A stretch of DNA of 64,000 nucleotides from Bacillus vallismortis (GCF_040784915.1 NZ_CP160797.1:2594137-2658136); one strand, 5' to 3'. Counted from the first letter of the stretch, positions 8,199 through 18,875 are shown. The notes: generated by a model not told the origin, from the letters alone. Numbers and translations are program-made.

Positions 8199-8269
8199 TG
8201 GGCTATAGCCAAGCGGTAAGGCAATGGACTTTGACTCCGTGATCGTTGGTTCGAATCCAGCTAGCCCAG
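8199..8269 (+). tRNA. tRNA-Gln (anticodon TTG)
   Basis: A 71-base cloverleaf: acceptor TGGGCTA pairs with TAGCCCA, the D-loop region is AGCCAAGCGGTAAGG, the anticodon loop is CTTTGAC with anticodon TTG reading CAA, and the T-loop contains GGTTCGAATCC. The discriminator is G and no CCA is encoded. It is a solitary tRNA gene on the plus strand between rsbRD and mgsR, terminated by the hairpin just downstream. Confidence 0.97.
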
Positions 8270-8282
8270 TTTCTGAACAGGT

Positions 8283-8334
8283 GAAAAACCGAAGATAAGC
8301 TGATTCATAAAAATCAGCGGATCTTCGGTTTTTC
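8283..8334. terminator. Bidirectional terminator between tRNA-Gln and mgsR
   Basis: A long stem: AAAACCGAAGAT with ATCTTCGGTTTT, and an inner GCTGATT/AATCAGC arm, flanked by A and T runs. It serves the convergent tRNA (plus) and mgsR (minus). Confidence 0.88.
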
Positions 8335-8335
8335 A

Positions 8336-8713
8336 TCATGCAGATTGATGAACCGTTTTCTTCTTCGATAGCTTCAACAGTTCTCCCGGATTATAACCGA
8401 TCACCAGCTTTTTGTTGTCCACAAGAATCGGACGTCGCAAAAGCTTCGGCTTCTCGATTAAAAGTTCCAGCACCTCATTTACCGTCATCTCTTCGATGTT
8501 TAGATTTAAATCTTTGAAGGTCTGGCTTCTTGTCGCTAAAATTTCATCAATACCTTCTGTCGTTAACGATAAAATGTACCTTAATTCTTCTATTGTCGGG
8601 GTTTCTCTGAATAAGTGCCGTTCGTTAAATTCAATTTGATGCGCTTTAAGCCAATGTTTTGTTTTTCGGCATGACGTGCAGCTTGGATATGAGTAAAAAA
8701 TTAATTGTTCCAT
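8336..8713 (-). CDS. mgsR: MgsR, Spx/ArsC-type modulator of the general stress response
   Basis: 125 residues of the Spx/ArsC thioredoxin-like family, with a redox CxxC (CTSC) near residues 13-16 and the typical RPILVDNKKLVIGYN segment near 95. In B. subtilis MgsR is itself SigB-dependent and controls a sub-regulon of SigB by acting on RNA polymerase, with its activity set by the CxxC switch. The ribosome-binding site AGGAGG lies nine bases from the ATG, and a good SigB promoter lies upstream. Confidence 0.95.
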   Translation of the reverse strand: MEQLIFYSYPSCTSCRKTKHWLKAHQIEFNERHLFRETPTIEELRYILSLTTEGIDEILATRSQTFKDLNLNIEEMTVNEVLELLIEKPKLLRRPILVDNKKLVIGYNPGELLKLSKKKTVHQSA

Positions 8714-8753
8714 TCGTTTTTTCCTCCTAGTTAACCATCTCTTTGTAGAATAA

Positions 8754-8779
8754 CTACCCGGATCATTTTTTATTTAAAC
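8754..8779 (-). promoter_or_regulatory. SigB promoter of mgsR
   Basis: Minus-strand GTTTAA (8774-8779, perfect -35) and GGGTAG (8754-8759) separated by 14 bases. This agrees with the known SigB control of mgsR. Confidence 0.75.
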
Positions 8780-8881
8780 CATTTAAAGAACTTTTTTTCG
8801 GATTATTTTTTAAAAAACAGTCATATAATAGAAAACGCAATCAAAGGAACAAATTCCATTTGTATAACAATAATGAAAATG

Positions 8882-8911
8882 TTTACATTTCTAGGTGTGA
8901 TCTATTATAAT
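8882..8911 (+). promoter_or_regulatory. Candidate SigA promoter of yqgY
   Basis: TTTACA (8882-8887), an 18-base spacer and TATAAT (8906-8911), ending 33 bases before the yqgY ATG. Confidence 0.6.
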
Positions 8912-8944
8912 AACAGTCAGAGGTACTCTCGGGAGGGGATAAAA

Positions 8945-9190
8945 ATGAATCGCATGTTCCGGGTGTTAGGATTTTGGACGGGAATTTTCGCAGTCATGTT
9001 TTATTTGGGTGATATGAAAGATGCTTCCCTATTATTTTTTGGACAGACGATCCTATTTGTATTTCTATCGTATTTGAACTTAACTGAACGCATGTATATT
9101 TATATTTTTGGCGCTTATTTAACGATTTTCTTTGCCGGCTTTACATATTACTCAATTTTTATTATGGTGCCCGGCGGCGGAGGCCATTAA
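8945..9190 (+). CDS. yqgY: Small membrane protein YqgY (DUF2626 type)
   Basis: 81 residues from the ATG at 8945 with GGGAGGGG upstream; an in-frame ATG at 8873 precedes the promoter and is rejected. Three hydrophobic segments (about 8-22, 28-45, 50-72) and a C-terminal PGGGGH tail mark the DUF2626 family found throughout Bacillus. Function unknown. It has its own promoter and a terminator shared with the convergent yqgX. Confidence 0.85.
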   Translation: MNRMFRVLGFWTGIFAVMFYLGDMKDASLLFFGQTILFVFLSYLNLTERMYIYIFGAYLTIFFAGFTYYSIFIMVPGGGGH

Positions 9191-9195
9191 ATGCA

Positions 9196-9228
9196 AAAAG
9201 AGACAAACCTTATCGGTTTGTCTCTTTT
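9196..9228. terminator. Bidirectional terminator between yqgY and yqgX
   Basis: A perfect stem of about 14 bp (AAAAGAGACAAACC and its complement) with a 5-base loop and T-runs on both strands. Confidence 0.9.
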
Positions 9229-9229
9229 A

Positions 9230-9865
9230 TTACAATGAAAACCCATTTAAAAACGGATTTTGATCCTGCTCATTCTGCACGTCTGTTTCAGGTCCATGGC
9301 CGCTTAACACCAGCGTGTGCTCCGGCAGCGTAAGCAGTTTTTCATGAATGGACGTCAGCAGCGTCTCTTGATCGCCGCCTATCAAATCCGTACGCCCTAT
9401 GCCGCCTTGAAACAGGACATCTCCGGAGATCACCAAGTCTGCATCCTTCACGTAGTAAGAAACACTGCCTGGCGAATGTCCCGGCGTAAATAATGTTTCC
9501 AAATAAAACGGTCCGATATTGAGCTCACCGTCTCCTTCAATCAGATGATCTGCAGGCTTAGCTGTGATTTCTATCCCTCTCAGCATGCCGGAGCCGTTTA
9601 AGGAGGCATCCGTAAGCCAATTCTTTTCATTCTGATGCAGGTAAACAGGGATATCCCATTTTTCTCTCACTTCATCCAGCGCTCCAATATGGTCGAAATG
9701 GGCATGTGTAAGCAAAATGGCTAAAGGCGTCAGCCCTTTATCTTTTATGTATTGATTGATTTTATTTCCTTCTCCGCCCGGATCAAAAATCAGGCATTGA
9801 TCATCATTGATGAGAAAATATGCGTTCGCTTGAATCGGCCCAACTGGCATTCGTCTCCATTTCAC
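9230..9865 (-). CDS. yqgX: Metallo-beta-lactamase-fold hydrolase, glyoxalase II-like YqgX
   Basis: 211 residues from the GTG at 9865, eight bases after AGAGG; another GTG at 9874 overlaps that site. Metal-binding motifs of the family are intact: THAHFDH near 56-62, the His of TPGHSPGS near 130, the Asp of ISGDVLF near 149 and a final GHG near 191. Such small proteins act as hydroxyacylglutathione- or bacillithiol-type thioesterases; the substrate here is inferred. Cytosolic, single-gene unit. Confidence 0.88.
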   Translation of the reverse strand: MKWRRMPVGPIQANAYFLINDDQCLIFDPGGEGNKINQYIKDKGLTPLAILLTHAHFDHIGALDEVREKWDIPVYLHQNEKNWLTDASLNGSGMLRGIEITAKPADHLIEGDGELNIGPFYLETLFTPGHSPGSVSYYVKDADLVISGDVLFQGGIGRTDLIGGDQETLLTSIHEKLLTLPEHTLVLSGHGPETDVQNEQDQNPFLNGFSL

Positions 9866-9944
9866 TATGATCACCTCTTTCTTTTTATGCTCCTATTATG
9901 AGGGTTTTTGAAAAAAGATTCAAACAATCGCAATGAAAACGCTA

Positions 9945-9973
9945 TCGACAAACCTCTAAAAAACAGGTAGAAT
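9945..9973 (+). promoter_or_regulatory. Candidate SigA promoter of yqgW
   Basis: TCGACA (9945-9950), a 17-base spacer and TAGAAT (9968-9973). The -35 lies in a near-match (8 of 9) to a Spo0A box on the minus strand. Confidence 0.5.
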
Positions 9974-10020
9974 AAAAATGGAAAGAATTGCAGGTTTTTC
10001 AATGTAAAGGGGGCTGCGTA

Positions 10021-10194
10021 ATGTTACTTGTCGTGATTTTCGGCCTTGTCGCTCTTTTCGCTTTATGGGGAGTCTTGCGTTCTGTTAAAAATAGAAATAT
10101 ACTTGGATTTTTAATGGCCGGAGCCACCTTATTTGTCTTTGGCTGGTTTACGGTGATGACCGTGATAAACAGCGGCTATCCAACCGCGCATTAA
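10021..10194 (+). CDS. yqgW: Small membrane protein YqgW (DUF2759 type)
   Basis: 57 residues from the ATG at 10021, with AAAGGGGG seven bases upstream. Two hydrophobic helices (about 2-17 and 26-47) joined by a basic turn (RSVKNRN). A Bacillus-conserved small membrane protein of unknown function, with its own promoter and terminator. Confidence 0.82.
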   Translation: MLLVVIFGLVALFALWGVLRSVKNRNILGFLMAGATLFVFGWFTVMTVINSGYPTAH

Positions 10195-10226
10195 AACCTG
10201 TATCCCATTGGATACAGGTTTGTTTT
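10194..10226. terminator. Terminator after yqgW, shared with yqgV
   Basis: A 12-bp perfect stem (AAACCTGTATCC and its complement) with a 4-base loop, followed by a T-rich tract on the plus strand and a shorter one on the minus strand. Confidence 0.85.
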
Positions 10227-10540
10227 TATTGCTGTAATCGTTTATTGACACTTTCTATTTTGCTTTCAAGCGTCGTTTTTTTGTCACGTCTGTCATCAAT
10301 TCGGATGTTTGTTGCCACTCTGTGCAGTCCTTTTTGAAACGGTGCTTCGTGAATTTCCTGAATAACTGTGAAAAGGTCACTGAGTTCTCCCTCGATCAGC
10401 GTGTTCATCGGTGTCAGCTGGTATTTGATTTTCCCTTCAGCTTGATATTTTCCTAAAATTTTTTGGACATCGGCCACGTAATCACTCACACTAGGTGTTT
10501 CCGTTCCGATTGGGATAATGGTTACATCTGCGATAGCCAT
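10226..10540 (-). CDS. yqgV: Thiamine-binding-fold (MTH1187/UPF0045) protein YqgV
   Basis: 104 residues matching the MTH1187 family of ferredoxin-like dimers (ADVTIIPIGT near the N terminus, then YQLTPMNTLIEGE). Family members, including the B. subtilis YkoF half-domains, bind thiamine or its pyrimidine part; this protein probably binds a small ligand but its role is unproven. Its start lies two bases after the yqgU stop, with AAGGAGAT inside the yqgU 3' end, so the two are co-translated. Confidence 0.82.
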   Translation of the reverse strand: MAIADVTIIPIGTETPSVSDYVADVQKILGKYQAEGKIKYQLTPMNTLIEGELSDLFTVIQEIHEAPFQKGLHRVATNIRIDDRRDKKTTLESKIESVNKRLQQ

Positions 10541-10542
10541 CG

Positions 10543-11598
10543 TTATTCCATCTCCTTTTGATCAATGATGAGTTGCTTCATTTCATGTGATTCCAATAAA
10601 ATGATCTGTTCAAAATGAAAGCCGTATAACGCATATTTCCCGTTCGGAGAAATTTGTATCGGCTCCATTTTCGGCAGGGAGAAAAGATCGTTTGCCTTTC
10701 CCGATGCCACATTGACAGCTGCGAGCTTATATGAATCGCCGCTTTCTTTAAACGTATAAAAAAGAGCTTTTGCTTCATCATAATCATACTCCATCGGAGC
10801 CAAATTTGTATATTTTGTTTGGAGCGGCCATTCCGCTGTAACTGGCGATTTTGTTTGCGGCGTATTAAACTGATACGTCCCTTTTTGTTCGGAAGCTGAT
10901 TTGACAGTAAAACTCATTTGATGGAAAGAATCAAAGAAAAGAACATCATCCTCGAGCTTTTCTTCCGTATTGGAGGCCGTATCGAATGTATATAAAGGCC
11001 CTGACTTATCCTCTCTTCCCTCTTTTACATAACCAAATGTATTTTTGGATGTCCAATGAATAAATGGAACCTGTACCGGACTTAAGGAAGACTCGTCTTT
11101 TTTGGCATTCACCTGATATGTATGGAAATCCCAGTTTTCAGAGAAGACCGTAACCATCATTTGATAAGGATCATACTGGTTCCAAGCAGCCTCGAGCTCA
11201 TACGTTTCATATTCTTTTTGGTAAAGCGTCTCTCCTTTTGCATTAAGCAAAACCACTGCTGTCTTTTGGCTGTGCGTAACTTGCAGCAGAATCATCTGCT
11301 TTTTCGGATTGATTTGAACATCAACGATTTGGCCATCCGTCCGATAAAGCTTTTTCGCTTTGCCGGTATAGATGCGGTACGAAAAAAGCTCTGTTTTCGT
11401 CGGATCGGACGCGGTATATAAAATTGTGCTGTTATTCAGCCATCCTTCAGCTCCATCCGCTTTTTCCGCGGAAAGCGGAATGATGTCTTTTTCCTCATCT
11501 TTTGCCGCCGATGTTTGTTTTTGCTGCTGATGAGATGGTTCGCATGCCGTTAAACTAAACAGCAAAGCCGACAGCAGAATGAAACAAACTGATCTCAT
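10543..11598 (-). CDS. yqgU: Lipoprotein YqgU
   Basis: 351 residues. N-terminal signal with lipobox LTAC; the lipidated Cys is C19. The remainder looks like a beta-propeller-type fold, with repeated short WxxD-like and turn-rich blocks, but no catalytic motif is evident. A surface-anchored lipoprotein of unknown function, first gene of a yqgU-yqgV unit. Ribosome-binding site GGAGGGG. Confidence 0.85.
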   Translation of the reverse strand: MRSVCFILLSALLFSLTACEPSHQQQKQTSAAKDEEKDIIPLSAEKADGAEGWLNNSTILYTASDPTKTELFSYRIYTGKAKKLYRTDGQIVDVQINPKKQMILLQVTHSQKTAVVLLNAKGETLYQKEYETYELEAAWNQYDPYQMMVTVFSENWDFHTYQVNAKKDESSLSPVQVPFIHWTSKNTFGYVKEGREDKSGPLYTFDTASNTEEKLEDDVLFFDSFHQMSFTVKSASEQKGTYQFNTPQTKSPVTAEWPLQTKYTNLAPMEYDYDEAKALFYTFKESGDSYKLAAVNVASGKANDLFSLPKMEPIQISPNGKYALYGFHFEQIILLESHEMKQLIIDQKEME

Positions 11599-11666
11599 CA
11601 GCCTTCCCCTCCGATCATCTTTATTGTCGCATATTTGCTGCGGCAGAAAAAAGAAAAAGTTTTCAG

Positions 11667-12794
11667 TTACTCATGAAAAAATAGCGACCTCCACAAAATG
11701 CCGTTTGTCGCATTATAAATATGTGAAAACTGCTGAAACGGCAAAGGATTTTGACCTTTTCCAAGTTCCACCGTATATCCTTCTTTAAAATAATAGTGAA
11801 TAAACCAATCGCGAAATCCCGCATAGCTGTCTATATCCCTTATCCCTTTATAAATGTTCCCGCTTAACTTCTCAAAATCCTTTATGACTGCAGCAGATTC
11901 TTCAGGTTCAAGGCCTTTGTAGCCCCAATAAATTTCTTCTCCCTGAGTATGGAGGGCCAGCAGTCTGTCAGGTGGATTCTCCGTTATCAGACGGTACATC
12001 GCGATGGATTCCGGTTCCGTAAGCGGAGTGATTCCCGGAAAATCGCGGTAGGTCGGTGCTGTCGGTTTGCGGTGTTTCTCAATTTCCCATAATGACGGAA
12101 ATTGTTTATTTAAATCAACTCCGTTTATGTTTGCCTTCCATTCATTAAAATTCGGACGATGGCCATTTAGCCGTTCGAGCTCTTCTTTCCTGGTTCCCAT
12201 GCCTTCTGATCCGTTCAAGACAAGATTAACGCCATCCGGATTGACAAGAGGAACGAGAGACAGAGATGTGCTGCTGAACAGCTTCATGGGAGAAAAGCCG
12301 AAGAAAGGCGAGTTGCAGCATAATGACATGCAGTATTCCTTAAACCATTTTAGCAGGACAGACGTGGTGATCCACTCATTCGCATGAAACGAGGCGTTCA
12401 TATGAACCTTTTTTACAGCATGCTCTCCACCTGCCTTCAGCTCCCAGATTGGTCTGCCAAGTACAGAACGGCCAATTTTTCGGCATGAAACAAAGGGAAA
12501 TACATCAATAATCTTCTTTACTTCCTTTTCAACACCTGCATCATCATAGATTTTTTCTTGCTCTATCCAGTTATCAGAAAGATCAAGCTCTCGAGGCTGT
12601 AAAAAGCTCTTGATCTCCTGAATGGTTTGAAGCTCCTTATCGTTATTCTCTTCAATCAAATAACCAGGACAATACAATTGGTGCTTCTGTGCGGTGCGAT
12701 TTGCGCTTTTAAGCAGTTCCTCGTCTATCTTCAGTTCTCTCGCCACTCTGGTCAAGTTGTGCTTGATCTCAGGTTTCACCGTAATAAACGCCAT
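11667..12794 (-). CDS. yqgT: M14-family gamma-D-glutamyl-meso-diaminopimelate peptidase YqgT
   Basis: 375 residues from the third of three consecutive ATGs (12794), which alone leaves a 6-base gap after AAGGGGG; starts at 12797 or 12800 would differ by one or two residues. Zinc carboxypeptidase features are present: HANE (the HxxE ligand pair) near 141-144, a downstream His ligand in ALHTQ, and the catalytic Glu in TVELGKG near 339. The N-terminal 50 residues resemble a LysM-like binding region. Relatives (endopeptidase I) cleave peptidoglycan peptides, often in sporulation. There is no signal peptide, so it is probably cytosolic or in the developing spore. Confidence 0.88.
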   Translation of the reverse strand: MAFITVKPEIKHNLTRVARELKIDEELLKSANRTAQKHQLYCPGYLIEENNDKELQTIQEIKSFLQPRELDLSDNWIEQEKIYDDAGVEKEVKKIIDVFPFVSCRKIGRSVLGRPIWELKAGGEHAVKKVHMNASFHANEWITTSVLLKWFKEYCMSLCCNSPFFGFSPMKLFSSTSLSLVPLVNPDGVNLVLNGSEGMGTRKEELERLNGHRPNFNEWKANINGVDLNKQFPSLWEIEKHRKPTAPTYRDFPGITPLTEPESIAMYRLITENPPDRLLALHTQGEEIYWGYKGLEPEESAAVIKDFEKLSGNIYKGIRDIDSYAGFRDWFIHYYFKEGYTVELGKGQNPLPFQQFSHIYNATNGILWRSLFFHE

Positions 12795-12835
12795 CATCAT
12801 CCCCCTTTTTTGTTACTATATGACAGCGTGTTTAA

Positions 12836-12872
12836 AAAAAGAAAGCCTCCCGCCACTTTGTTGGGGGAGACA
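12836..12872 (-). terminator. Probable terminator of yqgS
   Basis: On the minus strand an imperfect stem (CTCCC with GGGAG, inner CCA/TGG) is followed by TTTCTTTTTTT. It lies just beyond the yqgS stop. Confidence 0.6.
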
Positions 12873-12878
12873 TTGTGA

Positions 12879-14804
<1,926 letters not shown>

Positions 14805-14910
14805 CTATGCAGCACGCTCGAAAAATCAGTCTATTCCTAACATTCTCATTATCACATTAATTTAAATCTTAACCTGAACATAACAAAAAATCAATTTCAT
14901 TTATACAATT

Positions 14911-15876
14911 TTAACAATTTTGGTGTTTCATCCATTCGTTTTTAGCGATCCAAGCGCCGCCGATAACGCCGGCATCATTTCCAAGTGTGGCAATTGAAAT
15001 ATCAGCCGCTTCTGCCGCCCGTGGAAACGCGCATTTGCGGAATGTTTTCTCGACTTTTGATCTCAGCAGTTCTCCAGCTCTCGAAACGCCGCCGCCCAGA
15101 ACGATTTTTGACGGATTAAGCGAGCTTGCCAAATTTCCGAGCACCAAACCAAGGTGTTCGGATACATAATCAATGACTTCCAGGGCAATTTCGTCATTTT
15201 CATCCGCCGCTTCAAATACATCCCTCGCTGACAATTGTTCAGATGCTTGTAAACGTGTCGTCTGCTTAGCATCTGCAATTTTCTCTTTTGCAATTCTTAC
15301 AATTCCGGTTGCGGACGCTATTGTTTCGATACAGCCCGTCTTTCCGCAGTTGCAAGGCGCTCCGCCTTCAGGAATGCTGCAAATATGGCCGATTTCCCCG
15401 CCGGCGCCATTTATGCCATGTACAATTTCACCATTTACAATGATACCGCCGCCAACTCCCGTGCCAAGCGTCACGAGAATGACGTCTTTTGCGCCGTCAC
15501 CCGCTCCCTTCCACATTTCCCCGAGCGCAGCAATATTCGCGTCGTTTTCTATCACAGCCGGGATGCCGGTTTCTGTCTCCAGATGGTTCTTTAAAGCATA
15601 GTTTTTCCACCCCAGATTTACTGTTTCATAAACGACTCCGGCTGCCATATCTACAGGACCTGGTGCGCCCATTCCGATGTATTTAATGATATGCTTCGGT
15701 TTTTGCAGCTCATCCAGCTTGCTGTCGATTGTTTTTGCAATCGCAACGGTAATGGTATCGCCGGTTTTATCAGTCGGGACTTCCCACTTATGCTGAATTT
15801 CACCATATTGATTAATAAAAGCGAGTTTAATCGTCGTTCCTCCCAGATCAATGCCTGCAAACCATATCTCGTCCAT
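14911..15876 (-). CDS. glcK: Glucokinase (ROK family)
   Basis: 321 residues from the ATG at 15876 (AAGGTGAT upstream), the known GlcK length; 27 upstream codons of open frame are not used. N-terminal ATP-binding DLGGTTIK motif, ROK signature region with [10 protein letters not shown] and the zinc-binding cluster CNCGKTGC near 177-183, and the catalytic Asp in ENDANIA. It phosphorylates cytosolic glucose from disaccharides or non-PTS uptake. It follows gluP and yqgQ in the same orientation, with a 17-base gap from yqgQ, as in B. subtilis. I see no hairpin terminator after it. Confidence 0.96.
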   Translation of the reverse strand: MDEIWFAGIDLGGTTIKLAFINQYGEIQHKWEVPTDKTGDTITVAIAKTIDSKLDELQKPKHIIKYIGMGAPGPVDMAAGVVYETVNLGWKNYALKNHLETETGIPAVIENDANIAALGEMWKGAGDGAKDVILVTLGTGVGGGIIVNGEIVHGINGAGGEIGHICSIPEGGAPCNCGKTGCIETIASATGIVRIAKEKIADAKQTTRLQASEQLSARDVFEAADENDEIALEVIDYVSEHLGLVLGNLASSLNPSKIVLGGGVSRAGELLRSKVEKTFRKCAFPRAAEAADISIATLGNDAGVIGGAWIAKNEWMKHQNC

Positions 15877-15893
15877 TTTTATCACCTTAGCCT

Positions 15894-16097
15894 TTACCTC
15901 TTTCGTTTTTTTGTTTGTTCCAATTCTTTTCGAAGGACAGCTGCCGCTTTGGCCCATTGCTTCTTCTCAATCATGTGGTTCATGTATAATTCCTTTAATT
16001 CATCCAGCATAAACTCTATTTCAAGCTCTCTGTCTCCAAAATAAACAATGTGGCCAAACGTTTTTAACAGCTGTTGCACATCATAAAATGTATTCAT
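15894..16097 (-). CDS. yqgQ: Small conserved protein YqgQ (DUF910)
   Basis: 67 residues, mostly helical and charged (a C-terminal [11 protein letters not shown] tail), of the DUF910 family whose B. subtilis member has a solved helical-bundle structure but no known role. Ribosome-binding site GTGAGG. It lies between gluP and glcK, in the order conserved in Bacillus. Confidence 0.85.
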   Translation of the reverse strand: MNTFYDVQQLLKTFGHIVYFGDRELEIEFMLDELKELYMNHMIEKKQWAKAAAVLRKELEQTKKRKR

Positions 16098-16211
16098 TTT
16101 TCCTCACCATTCTAGTTCATAACTATCATAAGCGTATTCATATAGATGCAGCCGGTCAAGAAGAAAACGCTGACAAAAAAGCCAGTCTCCCTCCCCGGCA
16201 TGTTCCATTCC

Positions 16212-17735
16212 TTATGATTCTTTATTGTTTTCAATTTGTCGCTGCAGCTCTTTATAGCGCTGCTCCTTCGGCTCTAGGTTTACAGCCGACTCGATAGCCT
16301 TTCCTGCTTGGCCAAGCTCATTTTTTTCCGCATACAGCAAGGCTAAATAGTAATAGGAGTCATGGTCTTTAGGTTCTTTTTCCACTGCTCTTTCCAAAAG
16401 GGAAATCGCCTGATCATATTCACCGATTTGAATATCTGAAACAGCCAGAATTTTCAATAGATCAACAGAGGCATCTTTTTGCTCCGCTTCTCCGTTCAGC
16501 AATTCCGTTACTTCTTTATACTTTCCTTCCTGATACAGCTCGCTTGCCTGCTGTATCAGCGCCGACTCCTGATGGGACGGCGAATGCAATCCGTAGTATA
16601 AAAACCCGGCCGCCAAAGCAAGCAGCAAAACCGCTGACAATAATCTTCTTGCCAATGCTCGGGCTTTGGGTAATCCTAGTGCGGCGGCTGCGAAAAAACC
16701 GCCAATCAAGCCGCCGATATGTCCTGAATTATCAATATTCGAAACCGCAAAACCAAAGCCCAGATTGATGATAATAATGACGATAATATTGGTTCCGATC
16801 GTTCTAAAAAACATTTTCCGATTTGACAAAGCTATATACAGCAATGCACCTAAGCATCCGAATATGGCTCCTGAAGCGCCTGCTGAAGGATACGGGCTGA
16901 ACACAAAGCTTGCGATCGAACCCGTGATGCCAGCAGCCAGATAAATCAGCAAAAATCTGCCCGATCCGTACATCCGCTCAACCGCTGTACCGACCGACCA
17001 TAAAGCCAGCGTGTTAAACGCTAAATGCGCAATGCCGATGTGAAGCACAATCGGTGTCAAAAGCCGCCACCATTCTCCAGCTGCAATCAGGCTGTTTTCC
17101 TTTGCTCCAAAAGCGACAAGCGTCTCCGTATTTGTACTGCCCCCGTTTAATTCAAGCAAGAAAAACATCAAGATCTGAAGCGCGATGAATAAATATGTAA
17201 TGATTGGTTTTCCGTTTTGAAAAACCGCCGCTTCATTTTTTCTCTGTTCTTCTTGTTTCAGTACTAGCGAAAGGAAGCGTTCTCTCGCCATTTGCGCGTC
17301 TTCAAACGAAGCGCGGGCTTCTGTGCATTCTTCCGCAGGAAATGATGGAAAAACAGCTTGAAGATCATCACGGAGCATCGTTCTCCTCACGATCGCCGGC
17401 TCAACTGATACAGGCCCCTTCTCAAAAGGCTTTTCGGCGATCTCTTCCCAGTCATCAACAGGGGCTTCCGTTGAAAAAAATACATTCAGCAGTTTCATCT
17501 GACGATTGCCCATCGACGCCCTGATTCGTTCTACTCGTTCAGCCTGCTCTTCTATGTCTCTTGCCATTTCCTGGCGAAAATCAATATCATGTTTATATAG
17601 GCGAACCAGATCATAAGAGGACTTGTCCGGTGCTTCCAGCCACATTTCATCTGACTCACCGGCTTGTATGACGCCATACCCGCTATTCACTAAGTGCGCC
17701 GCGATTTTCCAATATGTATACTCCAGCAAATACAT
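16212..17735 (-). CDS. gluP: Rhomboid intramembrane protease GluP (YqgP)
   Basis: 507 residues: a cytosolic N-terminal domain (1-175), a rhomboid core with about seven membrane segments (180-380), then C-terminal TPR repeats (about 390-500). The catalytic dyad is intact: S288 in GASGA and H339 in NSGH, and the HLAFN motif is near 237. In B. subtilis YqgP cleaves the Mg transporter MgtE together with FtsH at low Mg2+, and was earlier linked to glucose export and division. Its position upstream of yqgQ-glcK is conserved. Confidence 0.95.
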   Translation of the reverse strand: MYLLEYTYWKIAAHLVNSGYGVIQAGESDEMWLEAPDKSSYDLVRLYKHDIDFRQEMARDIEEQAERVERIRASMGNRQMKLLNVFFSTEAPVDDWEEIAEKPFEKGPVSVEPAIVRRTMLRDDLQAVFPSFPAEECTEARASFEDAQMARERFLSLVLKQEEQRKNEAAVFQNGKPIITYLFIALQILMFFLLELNGGSTNTETLVAFGAKENSLIAAGEWWRLLTPIVLHIGIAHLAFNTLALWSVGTAVERMYGSGRFLLIYLAAGITGSIASFVFSPYPSAGASGAIFGCLGALLYIALSNRKMFFRTIGTNIIVIIIINLGFGFAVSNIDNSGHIGGLIGGFFAAAALGLPKARALARRLLSAVLLLALAAGFLYYGLHSPSHQESALIQQASELYQEGKYKEVTELLNGEAEQKDASVDLLKILAVSDIQIGEYDQAISLLERAVEKEPKDHDSYYYLALLYAEKNELGQAGKAIESAVNLEPKEQRYKELQRQIENNKES

Positions 17736-17800
17736 GTTTACCGCTCCAATGGTTTTTTTTCATTATAACAGCTGATGCTCCGAACGCCTACCGAAAGCAA

Positions 17801-17825
17801 AAAATCCCGTTTTTCACGGGATTTT
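17801..17825 (-). terminator. Terminator of yqgO
   Basis: A 10-bp stem (AAAATCCCGT with its complement, 5-base loop) with six Ts on the minus strand. The stop codon of yqgO (17824-17826) overlaps the base of the stem. Confidence 0.8.
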
Positions 17826-18000
17826 AGAAAGCTTGCTGTATAAACTTATTGCGGATAAACGGAATTCTTAAAAATAAATGAATAAAAGACCGCCTGATTC
17901 CCGGCTGGCTGAGTACGGTATTCATAAGACGGTAGCGGTTTTGATAAAACATGACGGCAGAAACAGCGAAAATGGCATAAATCATAAGTTTTTTCATCAT
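17824..18000 (-). CDS. yqgO: Small membrane-associated protein YqgO
   Basis: 58 residues read directly from the DNA (57 if the second ATG at 17997 is used, which leaves a better 6-base gap after AGGAGGG). The peptide begins [20 protein letters not shown], a basic start and single hydrophobic helix, followed by an Arg-rich tail ([18 protein letters not shown]). A slightly longer open frame in another register (17846-18028) is a shadow: it lacks a ribosome-binding site and looks non-coding. Function unknown. Confidence 0.78.
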   Translation of the reverse strand: MMKKLMIYAIFAVSAVMFYQNRYRLMNTVLSQPGIRRSFIHLFLRIPFIRNKFIQQAF

Positions 18001-18064
18001 ATCCCTCCTGCCAATTAGGGTTTGTCATTCTTTTTTATTTATTCTTAAATAAGGAGCAGGAACG

Positions 18065-18628
18065 TTAGGGACAACAAAAAACGATTCGACCCTCTGTTAT
18101 CAGCTGATGTACCGGGATGTCATGCGGCAGACGGGGAACGTGTGAAAACAGCTGGCACTCCAAAAGCAAAGAGACTGTCTTCCCTTCATAATCGCTTAAA
18201 AAACGGTCATAATAGCCGCCGCCAAAGCCGACCCTAAACCCGTCAGTATCGAAACAAACACCCGGAACGATTATCAAGTCAATTTGTGATGGTTCCACTT
18301 TTTTTGTTTTTTCGATTACCGGCTCAAGAAGTCCGGCGTAAACGGTTTCGAGCTGATCATCGGTCTGATATGTGCGGAATTGCATGTTCTTCGATTTCGG
18401 GTCGCATTTGGGAATACAAACTTGTTTCCCTTCTTTCCAAGCCTGCTTAATGACGGGACGCGTCGGTATTTCCAGCCCTCTGGAGATGGTGACGGCAATG
18501 GTGCTGGCATTTTGCCACTCCGGCAGAGAAAACAAACGCTTGTACATACGCGCTGTTTTTTGAAGTAGATCTTCATCTGATACAGCAGATAGTGCCTCCA
18601 TCGTCTTTTTTCTTAATTGTGATTTCAT
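18065..18628 (-). CDS. yqgN: 5-formyltetrahydrofolate cyclo-ligase
   Basis: 187 residues. It carries the family signature [11 protein letters not shown] near 134-144 (nucleotide/phosphate site) and the basic N-terminal KSQLRKK motif. It converts 5-formyl-THF to 5,10-methenyl-THF using ATP, salvaging a folate storage form. It lies directly downstream of rpmG on the same strand but is separated from it by a strong terminator. Confidence 0.92.
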   Translation of the reverse strand: MKSQLRKKTMEALSAVSDEDLLQKTARMYKRLFSLPEWQNASTIAVTISRGLEIPTRPVIKQAWKEGKQVCIPKCDPKSKNMQFRTYQTDDQLETVYAGLLEPVIEKTKKVEPSQIDLIIVPGVCFDTDGFRVGFGGGYYDRFLSDYEGKTVSLLLECQLFSHVPRLPHDIPVHQLITEGRIVFCCP

Positions 18629-18648
18629 CTCTCATCCCCCTCGGAAAA

Positions 18649-18689
18649 GAAAAAAGCCAGAACCTTTTTTCAAAGCTCTGGCTTTTTTT
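18649..18689 (-). terminator. Terminator of rpmG
   Basis: A 14-bp stem (AAAAAAGCCAGAGC with one G-T pair in its partner), 11-base loop and a T-run on the minus strand, between rpmG and yqgN. Confidence 0.85.
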
Positions 18690-18710
18690 ACACCTCAAAC
18701 AGCTGAGCTG

Positions 18711-18875
<165 letters not shown>

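Noticed and set aside
8112-8339. 75-codon minus-strand frame across the tRNA-Gln gene
   Set aside because: It is antisense to the tRNA and the terminator; the open frame is a by-product of structured RNA sequence.
14860-14912. Repeated AAAATTGT blocks after glcK as a terminator
   Set aside because: They are direct repeats, not an inverted repeat; no stem can form.
15173-15601. 142-codon plus-strand frame within glcK
   Set aside because: Antisense shadow of glucokinase; composition and motifs belong to glcK on the minus strand.
17846-18028. 60-codon frame overlapping yqgO
   Set aside because: No ribosome-binding site and a Cys/His/Pro-rich, family-less peptide; the frame called as yqgO has both a good site and a membrane helix.
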